Positions 26,974 to 35,741 of a DNA stretch of 64,000 nucleotides are shown one piece after another; positions within the stretch are counted from its first letter, which is position 1; every line of letters starts with the position of its first letter. The stretch is taken from NCBI GenBank assembly GCA_964616465.1, contig CAZTTO010000007.1:107475-171474 (forward strand), in the 5' to 3' direction. The stretch is from JAFLBI01 sp964616465 (lineage in GTDB: Bacteria; Bacteroidota; Bacteroidia; Chitinophagales; Chitinophagaceae). The notes below the pieces were generated by a model. The model did no database searches. It saw nothing but the letters and a program-made list of their open reading frames with translations, and was not told the origin of the DNA. A program made the position numbers and the translations under genes.

Positions 26974-28116
26974 TTACCCTTTGAGAACCTCTCTAGAAAT
27001 AACCAGTTTCTGTATTTCAGAAGTGCCTTCACCAATGGTGCAAAGTTTGGCATCTCTGTAATGTTTTTCAACGGGAAAGTCTTTGGTATATCCATATCCG
27101 CCAAAAATCTGAACGGCATCGTTTGCAACTTTCACAGCCACTTCACTTGCAAGGTACTTGGCCATTGCAGATTCTTTAGTCATTTTCTCACCGCGATTTT
27201 TTAAATCACAAGCCTGAGCAATGAGTAAATCAGCAGCCATAATTTCAGTTGCCATATCTGCTAGCTTGAAACTAATTCCTTGAAAATTAGCTATTGGCTG
27301 ATCAAACTGATAACGCTCTTTTGAATATTGAAGCGCTGCTTCATAAGCACCCTTAGCAATACCAGCCGAAAGTGCAGCAATTGAAATTCTTCCCCCATCT
27401 AAAATTTTCATAGCCTGACGAAACCCGTCGCCAACCTCCCCTAAACGCTGACTATCTGGAATACGACAATTCTCAAAAATCATTTCAGCAGTTTCGCTGG
27501 CACGCATTCCTAATTTGTTTTCTTTTTTACCAGCAGAAAATCCCGGTGTTCCTCTCTCTACAATAAATGCGGTTGAGTTTCCGCTTTCTCTTGGTTCTCC
27601 TGTTCTACACATTACTACGGCCACATCACCCGACTTACCATGGGTAATCCAGTTTTTAGTTCCATTAATCACCCAATGATCGCCGTCTTTAACAGCCGTG
27701 GTTTTCATATTTCCTGCATCACTTCCTGTATTTGGCTCAGTTAATCCCCATGCACCAATCCATTCAGCCTTTGCAAGCTTTGGTAAGTAGCGTTGCTTTT
27801 GATCTTCGTTTCCAAAATACATGATATGTCCAGTACACAACGAATTGTGGGCAGCAACACTCAATCCAATTGACCCACATACTTTAGCTATCTCCTGAAT
27901 AATTGCATTGTATTCAAAATACCCCAATCCAGCACCGCCATATTCTTCAGGTACCAAAACACCCATCATGCCTAAATTTCCTAACTCCTTCATAATATGA
28001 ATTGGAAACTCCTGCGATTCATCCCACTCCATGACATGTGGCTTTATGTACTGATTTGCAAAATCGCGTGCTGTTTGCGCCACCTGCGTTACCAATTCTG
28101 ACTGTTGGAAATCCAT
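26974..28116 (-). CDS. Acyl-CoA dehydrogenase, short/medium-chain type
   Basis: 380 residues from MDFQQSELV, the usual ACAD length and start. This FAD enzyme introduces the trans-2 double bond in fatty acyl-CoA degradation. Visible motifs are AWGLTEPNTGSDAGNMKT (flavin side), QIFGGYGYTKDFPVEKHYRD and the C-terminal catalytic-Glu stretch CTIGEGTSEIQ. An in-frame extension of 25 residues upstream would run through the palindrome and -7 box, so it is rejected as coding. A single-gene transcript is bounded by a terminator, with an operator-like palindrome in its leader. Confidence 0.93.
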   Translation of the reverse strand: MDFQQSELVTQVAQTARDFANQYIKPHVMEWDESQEFPIHIMKELGNLGMMGVLVPEEYGGAGLGYFEYNAIIQEIAKVCGSIGLSVAAHNSLCTGHIMYFGNEDQKQRYLPKLAKAEWIGAWGLTEPNTGSDAGNMKTTAVKDGDHWVINGTKNWITHGKSGDVAVVMCRTGEPRESGNSTAFIVERGTPGFSAGKKENKLGMRASETAEMIFENCRIPDSQRLGEVGDGFRQAMKILDGGRISIAALSAGIAKGAYEAALQYSKERYQFDQPIANFQGISFKLADMATEIMAADLLIAQACDLKNRGEKMTKESAMAKYLASEVAVKVANDAVQIFGGYGYTKDFPVEKHYRDAKLCTIGEGTSEIQKLVISREVLKG

Positions 28117-28137
28117 ATTAAATCTGTTTTTAAAACT

Positions 28138-28151
28138 AACAAACGTTTGTT
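28138..28151 (-). promoter_or_regulatory. Perfect 14-bp palindrome, likely repressor operator
   Basis: AACAAACGTTTGTT is self-complementary. It lies between the -7 box (28159-28166) and the start codon at 28116, covering the predicted transcription start. Its size and position fit a TetR-family fatty-acid repressor site. No such regulator gene is adjacent. Confidence 0.65.
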
Positions 28152-28158
28152 TTGCTGG

Positions 28159-28166
28159 CAAAAATA
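28159..28166 (-). promoter_or_regulatory. Bacteroidota -7 box (TATTTTTG) for the acyl-CoA dehydrogenase
   Basis: The reverse strand reads TATTTTTG. It fits TAnnTTTG, and the palindrome sits just downstream. Confidence 0.55.
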
Positions 28167-28239
28167 GGGGGAAACGGGTATTCATGAACACCCTTGTTAC
28201 AACCTTTGGTTGTTAATTTTTAAAATGATGCCAATTACG

Positions 28240-29127
28240 CTATTCCCAACTTAGATATGGCATTAGCTTGTCCAGTAGCACTTCATCCATTCCACGCAAT
28301 TGTAAGAGCTGCTCCGGTCCAACAGGAGCAGTCCAACCTACTCTAGCTTGAACCCAAGCCCTGGCTAAAGAGCGACTGATATAAGGATGCGCACTCAAGG
28401 TTTCCTCATCGGCTTGAAAAACAGATAGCTTTTGAATACTACCTGTATTCAATTTCAAACGCGGACGAATTTTCTGATATACAGAATCAGCCAGTCCATA
28501 AGTTTCAGCAACCTGCTCAATCTTTGCAAATCCGCCCAGTCGTTCCCTGAATTTGATGATTCTTCCTGAAATTACTTCGCCAATGCCAGGCAACGCTTTC
28601 CATTCTTCTTGGGATGCTTTATTGATATCTATGGTTGAAGCTGAATGAACTCCAACTACATGAAACTGAGGGTTACCTCCTGCTTGAACAGAGCCTGCCA
28701 ACCGCACATACGGAATTAGTTCCTTAGCTAAAGCGGGATCCATTCCCCAAATCTTGAGCAGGTCATCTGGCTTCCGAAATCTTCCTCCTTTATTACGATA
28801 ATTCAGGATGGTATTCGCAGTTTTTTCCGACACACCTAAAGCCATCCAATCTTGCACTTCAATGGTGTTTGGATCGAAATAGAATTTTCTAGCTGCTACT
28901 TTTACTTCTAAACTTTTTCCTTCCATTTCATTTGCATCTTCCCCCAACTTCAATATACCATCAACCTCTTTTTCCCAAGCTAGATCGGGTTGTAGCAATA
29001 GCTCTTTGGAATGATACCAATAGGGAAATGAAATAAGAAAAATCAGCAAAAAACCTGCTGCAATGGCAATTACTCGCTCCTTCCTGGAGAAAGTAAGGTA
29101 CTCTTTCCAATTTGATGACATAGCCAA
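28240..29127 (-). CDS. Helix-hairpin-helix protein with N-terminal membrane anchor
   Basis: 295 residues. One N-terminal transmembrane helix (ERVIAIAAGFLLIFLISFPYWYH) is followed by repeated helix-hairpin-helix units: ALGVSEKTANTILNYRNKGG, INKASQEEWKALPGIGEVIS and a more degenerate copy near the end. ComEA-like proteins bind DNA in uptake, but this one has several HhH copies and no known partner here. It is last of a three-gene minus-strand run, 10 bases after the metallo-hydrolase. Met3 (MSSNWKEY) is another possible start. Confidence 0.78.
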   Translation of the reverse strand: MAMSSNWKEYLTFSRKERVIAIAAGFLLIFLISFPYWYHSKELLLQPDLAWEKEVDGILKLGEDANEMEGKSLEVKVAARKFYFDPNTIEVQDWMALGVSEKTANTILNYRNKGGRFRKPDDLLKIWGMDPALAKELIPYVRLAGSVQAGGNPQFHVVGVHSASTIDINKASQEEWKALPGIGEVISGRIIKFRERLGGFAKIEQVAETYGLADSVYQKIRPRLKLNTGSIQKLSVFQADEETLSAHPYISRSLARAWVQARVGWTAPVGPEQLLQLRGMDEVLLDKLMPYLSWE

Positions 29128-29137
29128 TAACGTTTGG

Positions 29138-29923
29138 CTATAAAGATAATACAGTTCCGTCGCTTGCCAAATGAATATGATTGGGAAGCTCCTGACTCAC
29201 ATCGGCGTGCTTGCCTAACTGGTGACTGATATGCGTGAAGTAGGCTTCTTCGGCCTCTAACTCATTGGCCATAGCAATGGCCTCTGTAAGCGTAAAATGA
29301 GAAATATGGGCTTCTCTTCTTAGTGCATTTAAGACCAAAACTTTGGAACCTCTTGCCTTATTTTTCTCTTCTGGATCTATTCTGTTGGCATCTGTTATGT
29401 ACGTGAAGCTGCCCATTCTGAAACCATATACGGGCATTTTTAAATGCCAAACCAAAATTGGTGTAATTGGAATATCGCCAATAAAAAAAGGCGTTTCATC
29501 AATAGTTGTAATATCTAAATTAGGAACGCCGGGATATTTTTTTTCTGAAAATGCATAGTAGAAATCGCGCCTTATGGCATCTGCCGTTAGTTCATTGGCG
29601 TACAACTTCATGGGCTGTTTGGTGAAAAAGTTGAAGGGCCGCACATCATCCAAACCAGCCATATGATCTTTATGTGGGTGGGTGTATAAAACAGCATCTA
29701 ACTGTTTCACTCCTAACCGCAACATTTGATAACGAAAATCGGGTGTGGTATCTACAACAAATCGAGTAGTGGCCGACTCCACCATGATACTGCTTCTTAA
29801 ACGTTTATCGTTGGGATCGGTAGATCGACAAACCTCGCAGTCGCAACCCACCATGGGCACCCCGCTGCTCGTGCCGGTACCGAGAAATGTGATGGTCAGG
29901 GGCGGACAAACAGCAGCGGACAT
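29138..29923 (-). CDS. MBL-fold metallo-hydrolase, PhnP-like
   Basis: A 261-residue metallo-beta-lactamase-fold enzyme. The start FLGTGTSSGVPMVGCDCEVC carries the extra Cys pair seen in PhnP-type phosphodiesterases. The metal motif is YTHPHKDHMAGLDDVRPFNF, with further metal ligands in TYITDANRI and YFTHISHQLGKHADV. PhnP acts on cyclic ribose phosphates in phosphonate breakdown, but no phn genes are nearby, so a general cyclic phosphodiesterase role is as likely. Confidence 0.82.
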   Translation of the reverse strand: MSAAVCPPLTITFLGTGTSSGVPMVGCDCEVCRSTDPNDKRLRSSIMVESATTRFVVDTTPDFRYQMLRLGVKQLDAVLYTHPHKDHMAGLDDVRPFNFFTKQPMKLYANELTADAIRRDFYYAFSEKKYPGVPNLDITTIDETPFFIGDIPITPILVWHLKMPVYGFRMGSFTYITDANRIDPEEKNKARGSKVLVLNALRREAHISHFTLTEAIAMANELEAEEAYFTHISHQLGKHADVSQELPNHIHLASDGTVLSL

Positions 29924-29928
29924 AACAA

Positions 29929-30213
29929 TTATTCAGGCGATTGAACAGCATTGTCTGCTTGACGCAGCACTTGCTCGTATAATTTTTGAGATTCTAGTGT
30001 TAGCTTATCAAAATCAATGTTCAGATGGGGTATTAATTCAACCAAGGTATTGATCCTTCCCTCCATATTCAAAAACTTATTCAACACCACAACCCGCTTC
30101 TGTTCTAATAAGCACCAGCCGCTTTGAAATGTGCCACGCTCATAGCGCACCACATAATCGCCTTCACCCAAAATATCTTCTAATTTGTCTAAAGTGGTTT
30201 GATTGTATTTCAT
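29929..30213 (-). CDS. Conserved-looking hypothetical protein upstream of the PhnP-like gene
   Basis: 94 residues (MKYNQTTLDKLEDILGEGDY ... VVVLNKFLNMEGRINTLVEL). No signal peptide or membrane segment is visible; it has mixed alpha/beta character with the segment GTFQSGWCLLEQKRVVVLN. I do not recognise the family. It is five bases upstream of the hydrolase and likely co-transcribed. Its codon use and reading-frame quality look genuine. Confidence 0.65.
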   Translation of the reverse strand: MKYNQTTLDKLEDILGEGDYVVRYERGTFQSGWCLLEQKRVVVLNKFLNMEGRINTLVELIPHLNIDFDKLTLESQKLYEQVLRQADNAVQSPE

Positions 30214-30246
30214 AAGCTTCTCCTCATGCCAAAATTAAGCGCCAAT

Positions 30247-30264
30247 AAGGGTTTGGCAACCCTT
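30247..30264. other. Short hairpin between genes
   Basis: AAGGGTT (30247-30253) pairs with AACCCTT (30258-30264) over a 4-base loop. It follows the porX stop on the minus strand but lacks a T-run, so it is at best a weak terminator. Confidence 0.4.
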
Positions 30265-30277
30265 AAATATCCACATT

Positions 30278-31840
30278 CTATTTGCTAGCCAGCTTTATAA
30301 CTGGAATAATCATTTCCTCCATACTTATTCCGCCATGCTGAAAGGTATTGCGGTAATAATTGACAAAATGATTATAGTTATTGGGATAGCACAAATACCC
30401 GTCTTCTTTGGCGAAAATGTAGGAAGAATTGATATTGGGCTCAGGTAAACCCGCTTCTGTAGGCTTTTTGAAGCTGACTACATCCTTGGCCTCAAAATCG
30501 AGGTTGCGGCCATGCTTATAACGAATATTGGTGGAGGTTTGTCGGTCTCCAACCACTTTACAGGCGGTACCTACTTGAATACTACCATGATCAGTTGCAA
30601 TTATCAACCTCACTTTCTTCTCTGAAATCTTCTTGAGTGCTTGAAACAATGGACTGTGTTCGAACCAACTCTTGGTGATACTTCTATAGCTCCGCTCATC
30701 TGAAACCAATTCTTTCAATATTTCCATTTCGTTGCGCGCATGACTGAGCATGTCCACAAAATTGTACACAATTACATTCAAATCGTTGTTCATCAAATTG
30801 TGTACTTGCTGCACCAATTGTTGTCCCTCTTGTAAGCTCAACACTTTGGTGTAACTGTAGCGAAGTTGTTCTTTTTTCATTCGCTTGAGTAAAGCTTCCA
30901 AAAACATGGGCTCATACTGATTTTTACCTCCTTCATCATCGTCGTTCTTCCATGCTTGGGGAAATTGCTTTTGAATAGCTGAAGGCAACATGCCCGCCAT
31001 AATTGCATTTCTGCTGTATTGTGTGGCCGTTGGAAGAATACTGTAAAATGTTTCTTCTTCCAATACCCTGTAATACTCTGTCACCAACGGCTCAATCGCT
31101 TTCCACTGATCAAACCGAAGATTGTCGATGAGTACAAAAAACACCGGTATGCCTGGTTCAACATGTGGAAGCACTTTGAAAGGCAGCAGCTGATGACTCA
31201 TAACCGGAGCTGAAGTGGAAGTTGGTTGAATCCAATTGAGGTAGTTTTTTGAAATGTATTTTGCAAAGGCTGCATTGGCCTCTTTCTTCTGTGTTTTGAG
31301 CACTTCTTCCATTTCTGGACTATCCGATTTTTCCATTTCTAACTCCCAATGCACCAACTGTCGGTATACATCCATCCAACCCGCATGATCGGGACCATCT
31401 TCCAACTGTATCATCATTTTTCGAAACTCTTGCTGATAAGCTTGCGTGGTTTTTTCAGCAACCAATCGCCTATTATCGAGCAACTTTTTGATGGAAAGCA
31501 ACACCTGATTAGGATGCACTGGCTTAATGAGATAATCGGCAATTTGACTGCCAATAGCTTCATCCATTAAGTTTTCTGTCTCATTTTTAGTAACCAACAC
31601 TACTGGTAGTCGCGGTTGAATTTGTTTGATACGCGACAAAGTTTGTAAGCCCGATAAACCAGGCATTGATTCATCTAGTAATACCAAATCAACCTGCTCC
31701 TTCTCAATATGCTCCAAAGCATCCAATCCGTTAGAAAAAGTTGTAACAGCATAACCTTTGTTTGTCAAGAACAAAGTGAGCGATTGTAAGCTCTCCATTT
31801 CATCGTCGATCCATACCAGGGAATATCCCGTCATACGCAA
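30278..31840 (-). CDS. porX: PorX-type response regulator with PglZ/alkaline phosphatase domain
   Basis: 520 residues. The N-terminal receiver has acidic residues Asp12/Asp13, the acceptor Asp56 (LVLLDESMPG) and the switch lysine in DYLIKPVHPN. A helical linker follows. The C-terminal PglZ domain has VLIDNLRFDQWKA, ILPTATQYSRNAIMAG (the phosphatase-type Thr), YNFVDMLSHARNE and IATDHGSIQVG. In Porphyromonas and relatives PorX controls type IX secretion genes and hydrolyses oligonucleotide messengers through its PglZ domain. The usual partner kinase PorY is not nearby. Start is Met1 or Met3. It is divergent from the HD-domain gene. Confidence 0.9.
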   Translation of the reverse strand: MRMTGYSLVWIDDEMESLQSLTLFLTNKGYAVTTFSNGLDALEHIEKEQVDLVLLDESMPGLSGLQTLSRIKQIQPRLPVVLVTKNETENLMDEAIGSQIADYLIKPVHPNQVLLSIKKLLDNRRLVAEKTTQAYQQEFRKMMIQLEDGPDHAGWMDVYRQLVHWELEMEKSDSPEMEEVLKTQKKEANAAFAKYISKNYLNWIQPTSTSAPVMSHQLLPFKVLPHVEPGIPVFFVLIDNLRFDQWKAIEPLVTEYYRVLEEETFYSILPTATQYSRNAIMAGMLPSAIQKQFPQAWKNDDDEGGKNQYEPMFLEALLKRMKKEQLRYSYTKVLSLQEGQQLVQQVHNLMNNDLNVIVYNFVDMLSHARNEMEILKELVSDERSYRSITKSWFEHSPLFQALKKISEKKVRLIIATDHGSIQVGTACKVVGDRQTSTNIRYKHGRNLDFEAKDVVSFKKPTEAGLPEPNINSSYIFAKEDGYLCYPNNYNHFVNYYRNTFQHGGISMEEMIIPVIKLASK

Positions 31841-31859
31841 TTCATAAAGGGTGATGCAT

Positions 31860-31867
31860 CAAATATA
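31860..31867 (-). promoter_or_regulatory. Bacteroidota -7 box (TATATTTG) for porX
   Basis: The reverse strand reads TATATTTG, 20 bases upstream of the porX start. It is back-to-back with the + strand box at 31888. Confidence 0.55.
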
Positions 31868-31887
31868 TCCTTTCCCGTGCCAAATTG

Positions 31888-31895
31888 TACTTTTG
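31888..31895 (+). promoter_or_regulatory. Bacteroidota -7 box (TACTTTTG) for the HD/lpx genes
   Basis: TACTTTTG lies 31 bases upstream of the HD-domain gene start and fits TAnnTTTG. Confidence 0.5.
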
Positions 31896-31926
31896 GGTGT
31901 TGCTTTAACAAATTACAAACAAGCAG

Positions 31927-33138
31927 ATGCCTAAAAAAAGAAAAATTATCAACGATCCGGTATACGGTTTTATTACAATAGATCATCCTTTGCTGTTCAG
32001 CATCATTAGTCATCCTTACTATCAGCGACTTCGAAGAATTCATCAAATGGCCTTGGCATACTTGGTATATCCGGGTGCAGTCCACACTAGGTTGCATCAT
32101 TCATTGGGTGCATACCACCTTATGTGTAATGCCCTTTTTGAACTTTCTGCGAAAGGAATTGAAATTACTCCAGAAGAAGCTGTTGGCGCAAAAGCTGCTA
32201 TTTTATTACACGATGTTGGTCACGGACCTTTTTCGCATGCGCTGGAGCATCAGCTTGCAACTGGATTTCACCATGAAAATATTAGTCTGCATATTATGCA
32301 TGCTATGAATAAAGAATTGAAGGGTGAATTGGATATGGCCATTCAAATTTTTACCAACCAATACCATAAACCATTTTTACACCAATTGGTGAGTGGACAG
32401 TTGGATGTAGATAGAATGGATTATCTAACACGTGATAGCTTTTTTACAGGTGTAAGTGAGGGTGTGATTGGTTATGATAGAATTTTGAAAATGCTAGCAG
32501 TGCATAACCAAGAATTGGTGGTAGAAGAAAAAGGAATTTATAGCATTGAGAAATTCTTAATTGCACGTCGTCAAATGTATTGGCAAGTATACCTTCATAA
32601 GACAGTGATGGCTGCAGAGAAGATGATGGTACATATTCTTCAGCGTGTACGTGACCTGTCAGAAAGGGATATTACATCTCTTAAAACAGGTTCTACAATC
32701 GATTATTTTTTGCATGAGTTTGATGGCGAATTCAATGAAAATACGCTCCAACATTTTTGTGCATTAGATGATATTGATATTTCATATGCTGTAAAAAAAT
32801 GGAGCCAGCATAGCGATAAAGTATTGAGTGAATTGTGTACACGATTGCTCAACCGACAATTATTAAAAATTAAACTTCAGAGCGAACCATTTGAACAGGC
32901 TTTAATTGCGCAAAAAAGAAAAGAAGCGGCAGAGCAATTACAAATAACAGAAGAAGAGGCAGCTTACTTTGTATTTACAGATGAGGCAGTGAATACCATG
33001 TACACCAAGCGCGATGAACGCATCCAAATTTTGTATAAAGATGGTAGTGTAAAGGATATTTCAGAAGTGGATAATCCTTTAATTCATCAAACCATTTCAG
33101 CCCCCATTAAAAAATTCTACATTTGTTCGCTAAATTAA
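31927..33138 (+). CDS. HD-domain phosphohydrolase
   Basis: A 403-residue HD-superfamily protein. The metal site is split: HHSLGAYHLM provides the first His, HDVGHGPFSHALEH the HD pair, and QLDVDRMDYLTRDSF the distal Asp. This is the dNTPase/SAMHD1-like layout. Biochemical substrates for Bacteroidota members are not certain; dNTP hydrolysis is the family default. The gene is six bases upstream of lpxD, a linkage common in this phylum. Likely the first gene of the lpx operon. Confidence 0.85.
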   Translation: MPKKRKIINDPVYGFITIDHPLLFSIISHPYYQRLRRIHQMALAYLVYPGAVHTRLHHSLGAYHLMCNALFELSAKGIEITPEEAVGAKAAILLHDVGHGPFSHALEHQLATGFHHENISLHIMHAMNKELKGELDMAIQIFTNQYHKPFLHQLVSGQLDVDRMDYLTRDSFFTGVSEGVIGYDRILKMLAVHNQELVVEEKGIYSIEKFLIARRQMYWQVYLHKTVMAAEKMMVHILQRVRDLSERDITSLKTGSTIDYFLHEFDGEFNENTLQHFCALDDIDISYAVKKWSQHSDKVLSELCTRLLNRQLLKIKLQSEPFEQALIAQKRKEAAEQLQITEEEAAYFVFTDEAVNTMYTKRDERIQILYKDGSVKDISEVDNPLIHQTISAPIKKFYICSLN

Positions 33139-33144
33139 AACCAC

Positions 33145-34185
33145 ATGCAATTTACCGCTGCCCAGATTGCTGCACTTATTCAAGGAACCGTTGACGGAAA
33201 TCCGGATACTGCGGTCAATTCGTTTGGAAAAATTGAAATAGCTACAAAGGGCCAATTATCCTTTTTAGCTAATCCAAAATATGAGGCTTATATCTATCAA
33301 ACCAAAGCTTCAATCGTAATTGTTCAAAGTAATTTTAAGCCATCACAGCCTATTCAATCTTGTTTGGTTCGTGTAAATGATCCTTATAGTGCTTTTGCTA
33401 CATTACTGAGAACTTATGAACAGATGCAAGCAGCACAATTAAAAGGCATTGAGCAACCTGTACATATTGCTGCAACTGCAAAAGTTGATCAAGAGGTATA
33501 TGTAGGGGCTTTCGCATATATTGGTGAAAATGCATCAGTTGGTAAAGGCTCAAAAATACACAACCATGTATCTATAGGAAGAAATGTTGTGATTGGTGAA
33601 AGAGTGGTTTTACATCCTCATGTTGTGATTTATAACGATTGTGTAATTGGTAATGATGTAGTAATTCATGCTGGATCTATTATTGGTTCAGATGGATTTG
33701 GATTTGCTCCACAAGCCGATGGAAGTTATCAAAAAGTGCCTCAAATGGGTAATGTGGTGATTGAAGATCAGGTTGAAATTGGCGCTAATACTGCTATTGA
33801 TAGAGCTACCATTGGTTCAACCATTATTAAGAAAGGGGTTAAGTTAGATAACCTAATTCAGATTGCACATAATGCGCAAATTGGAGAAAACACTGTTATA
33901 GCAGCGCAGACTGGCATAAGTGGAAGTACACATATAGGTAAGGGTGTAATGGTTGGTGGACAAGTAGGCTTTGCTGGTCATATTAAAGTGGCCGATGGCA
34001 CAAAAATTACCGCGCAAAGTGGTATAACCAAATCGGTTAATCAGCCAAATTCAATTCTAAACGGAACACCGGCACAAGAACACCAAAAATCTCTCAGGAA
34101 CTTAGCGGCCATAAGAAACCTAAGTCAACTAGAACAAAGGGTTGCAGAACTGGAGCAAAAACTTAAAGAAATCCAAAACAAATGA
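33145..34185 (+). CDS. lpxD: UDP-3-O-acylglucosamine N-acyltransferase
   Basis: 346 residues. An N-terminal uridine-binding domain (FTAAQIAALIQGTVDGNPDT) is followed by a left-handed beta-helix of hexapeptide repeats (VYVGAFAYIGENASVGKGSKI, ...). The catalytic-His region IAHNAQIGENTVIAAQTGISG is present, and a C-terminal coiled helix closes the protein. LpxD adds the N-linked acyl chain in lipid A synthesis using acyl-ACP. Confidence 0.95.
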   Translation: MQFTAAQIAALIQGTVDGNPDTAVNSFGKIEIATKGQLSFLANPKYEAYIYQTKASIVIVQSNFKPSQPIQSCLVRVNDPYSAFATLLRTYEQMQAAQLKGIEQPVHIAATAKVDQEVYVGAFAYIGENASVGKGSKIHNHVSIGRNVVIGERVVLHPHVVIYNDCVIGNDVVIHAGSIIGSDGFGFAPQADGSYQKVPQMGNVVIEDQVEIGANTAIDRATIGSTIIKKGVKLDNLIQIAHNAQIGENTVIAAQTGISGSTHIGKGVMVGGQVGFAGHIKVADGTKITAQSGITKSVNQPNSILNGTPAQEHQKSLRNLAAIRNLSQLEQRVAELEQKLKEIQNK

Positions 34186-34214
34186 GCAATCAGGCCTAAA
34201 TGGTGCTTTCGTTG

Positions 34215-34222
34215 TACCTTTG
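34215..34222 (+). promoter_or_regulatory. Bacteroidota -7 box (TACCTTTG) before lpxC-fabZ
   Basis: TACCTTTG lies 50 bases upstream of the ATG at 34273, in the 87-base gap after lpxD. It suggests a second promoter inside the operon. Confidence 0.5.
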
Positions 34223-34272
34223 TGCCCGTTTCTATTTGAATTTTTGAACAGCAAAAATTGGTGATTGTCGTT

Positions 34273-35682
34273 ATGCAACAAAACTTTAATCCAGATAAGC
34301 AGCACACTTTAAGTAAACCAATTCATTTTAATGGTACTGGTTTACATACAGGTGCATTGGTAGATATGCATATTAAACCTGCCAACCCAGGTTTTGGGAT
34401 TCAATTTCAAAGAGTAGATCTACCCGGACAACCAGTGATTAAGGCTGATTGTGATTTAGTAACCGATACCAGTCGTGGTACAACCCTCCAAGTAGGCGAA
34501 GCTAAAATAAGCACGATTGAACATATTCTTGCTGCTTTGGTAGGTATGGGCGTTGATAATGTTTTGATAGAAATTAATGGCCCAGAAATACCCATCATGG
34601 ATGGAAGTTCTGAGCCCTTTGTAGAACTTATTGAAAAGGCAGGCGTTCAAGAACAGGATGCAGCAAAAGCCTGGTACAGCATAGATGAAAATATTTTCTT
34701 CTACGATGAAGAAAAACGCGTAGAAATGGTTGCTTTACCTTCTCTTGATTATCAAATTACCACGCTCATTGATTTTAATAGTCCAGTGCTAGGAACTCAG
34801 CATGCTGGTTTAAAAACCATGCGTGACTTTAAAGCTGAAATTGCTCCATGTAGAACATTTTGTTTCCTGCATGAACTAGAGATGTTGTTGAAACACGACC
34901 TAATTAAAGGTGGCGATATCAATAATGCAATTGTCGTAGTAGATAAAGCTGTATCTGATGAAGAAATGTCGCGACTAGCTAAAGTATTCAAGCGAGAAAA
35001 AATTGAAGTCAAGAGTGAAGGCTATTTAAACAACTTAGAGCTCCGTTTTCCCAATGAACCTGCTCGACATAAATTACTAGATGTTATTGGCGATTTAGCT
35101 TTGATTGGATACCCAATTAAGGCCAGGATTATTGCCAACAGACCTGGACATAGCAGCAATATTGAATTTGCGAAAAAGATTAAACAGTACATCAAAAAAA
35201 ATAAACACGTAAAAGATGTACCTGTATACGATGCCAGTTTACCGCCAGTTTTTTCGTTAGAACAAATTGAGAAAACATTGCCGCATCGCTTTCCGTTCCT
35301 ATTGGTTGATAAAATAGTAGAACTATCCGACAATCATATTGTAGGTATAAAAAACGTCACATTCAACGAGTGGTTTTTCCAAGGGCATTTTCCAAATAAT
35401 CCAGTCATGCCAGGAGTACTTCAAATTGAAGCCTTGGCACAATGTGGTGGAATTTTGGCAATTAACAGTATGCCTGAAGGAAAATATGATACCTACTTTC
35501 TTAAAATCAATAATTGCAAATTCAAGCAGAAAGTGGTGCCAGGCGATACAATGGTATTAAAGCTAGAACTCATGAATCCTATTCGTCGCGGTATTTGCGA
35601 AATGAAGGCTACTGTTTTTGTAAATGGAAAAGTTACAACTGAAGCAGAATTAGTAGCCCAATTAGTGAAACGTAGCGATTAG
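34273..35682 (+). CDS. lpxC-fabZ: Bifunctional UDP-3-O-acyl-GlcNAc deacetylase / 3-hydroxyacyl-ACP dehydratase
   Basis: A 469-residue fusion protein from the ATG at 34273; an upstream in-frame TTG at 34258 adds five unconvincing residues. The N-terminal LpxC half has the zinc motif STIEHILAALVGMGVDN and the HKLLDVIGDLAL motif with catalytic His/Asp. The C-terminal FabZ half has FPFLLVDKI and the hot-dog active site GHFPNNPVMPGVLQIEALAQ. LpxC commits UDP-acyl-GlcNAc to lipid A; FabZ dehydrates 3-hydroxyacyl-ACP. The fusion couples two enzymes competing for hydroxyacyl chains and is a known Bacteroidota arrangement. Confidence 0.96.
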   Translation: MQQNFNPDKQHTLSKPIHFNGTGLHTGALVDMHIKPANPGFGIQFQRVDLPGQPVIKADCDLVTDTSRGTTLQVGEAKISTIEHILAALVGMGVDNVLIEINGPEIPIMDGSSEPFVELIEKAGVQEQDAAKAWYSIDENIFFYDEEKRVEMVALPSLDYQITTLIDFNSPVLGTQHAGLKTMRDFKAEIAPCRTFCFLHELEMLLKHDLIKGGDINNAIVVVDKAVSDEEMSRLAKVFKREKIEVKSEGYLNNLELRFPNEPARHKLLDVIGDLALIGYPIKARIIANRPGHSSNIEFAKKIKQYIKKNKHVKDVPVYDASLPPVFSLEQIEKTLPHRFPFLLVDKIVELSDNHIVGIKNVTFNEWFFQGHFPNNPVMPGVLQIEALAQCGGILAINSMPEGKYDTYFLKINNCKFKQKVVPGDTMVLKLELMNPIRRGICEMKATVFVNGKVTTEAELVAQLVKRSD

Positions 35683-35741
35683 AATTTGAACATTTTAAGA
35701 AAAATCAATAATTTTAAATAGCGTAATACGCCTACACATCA

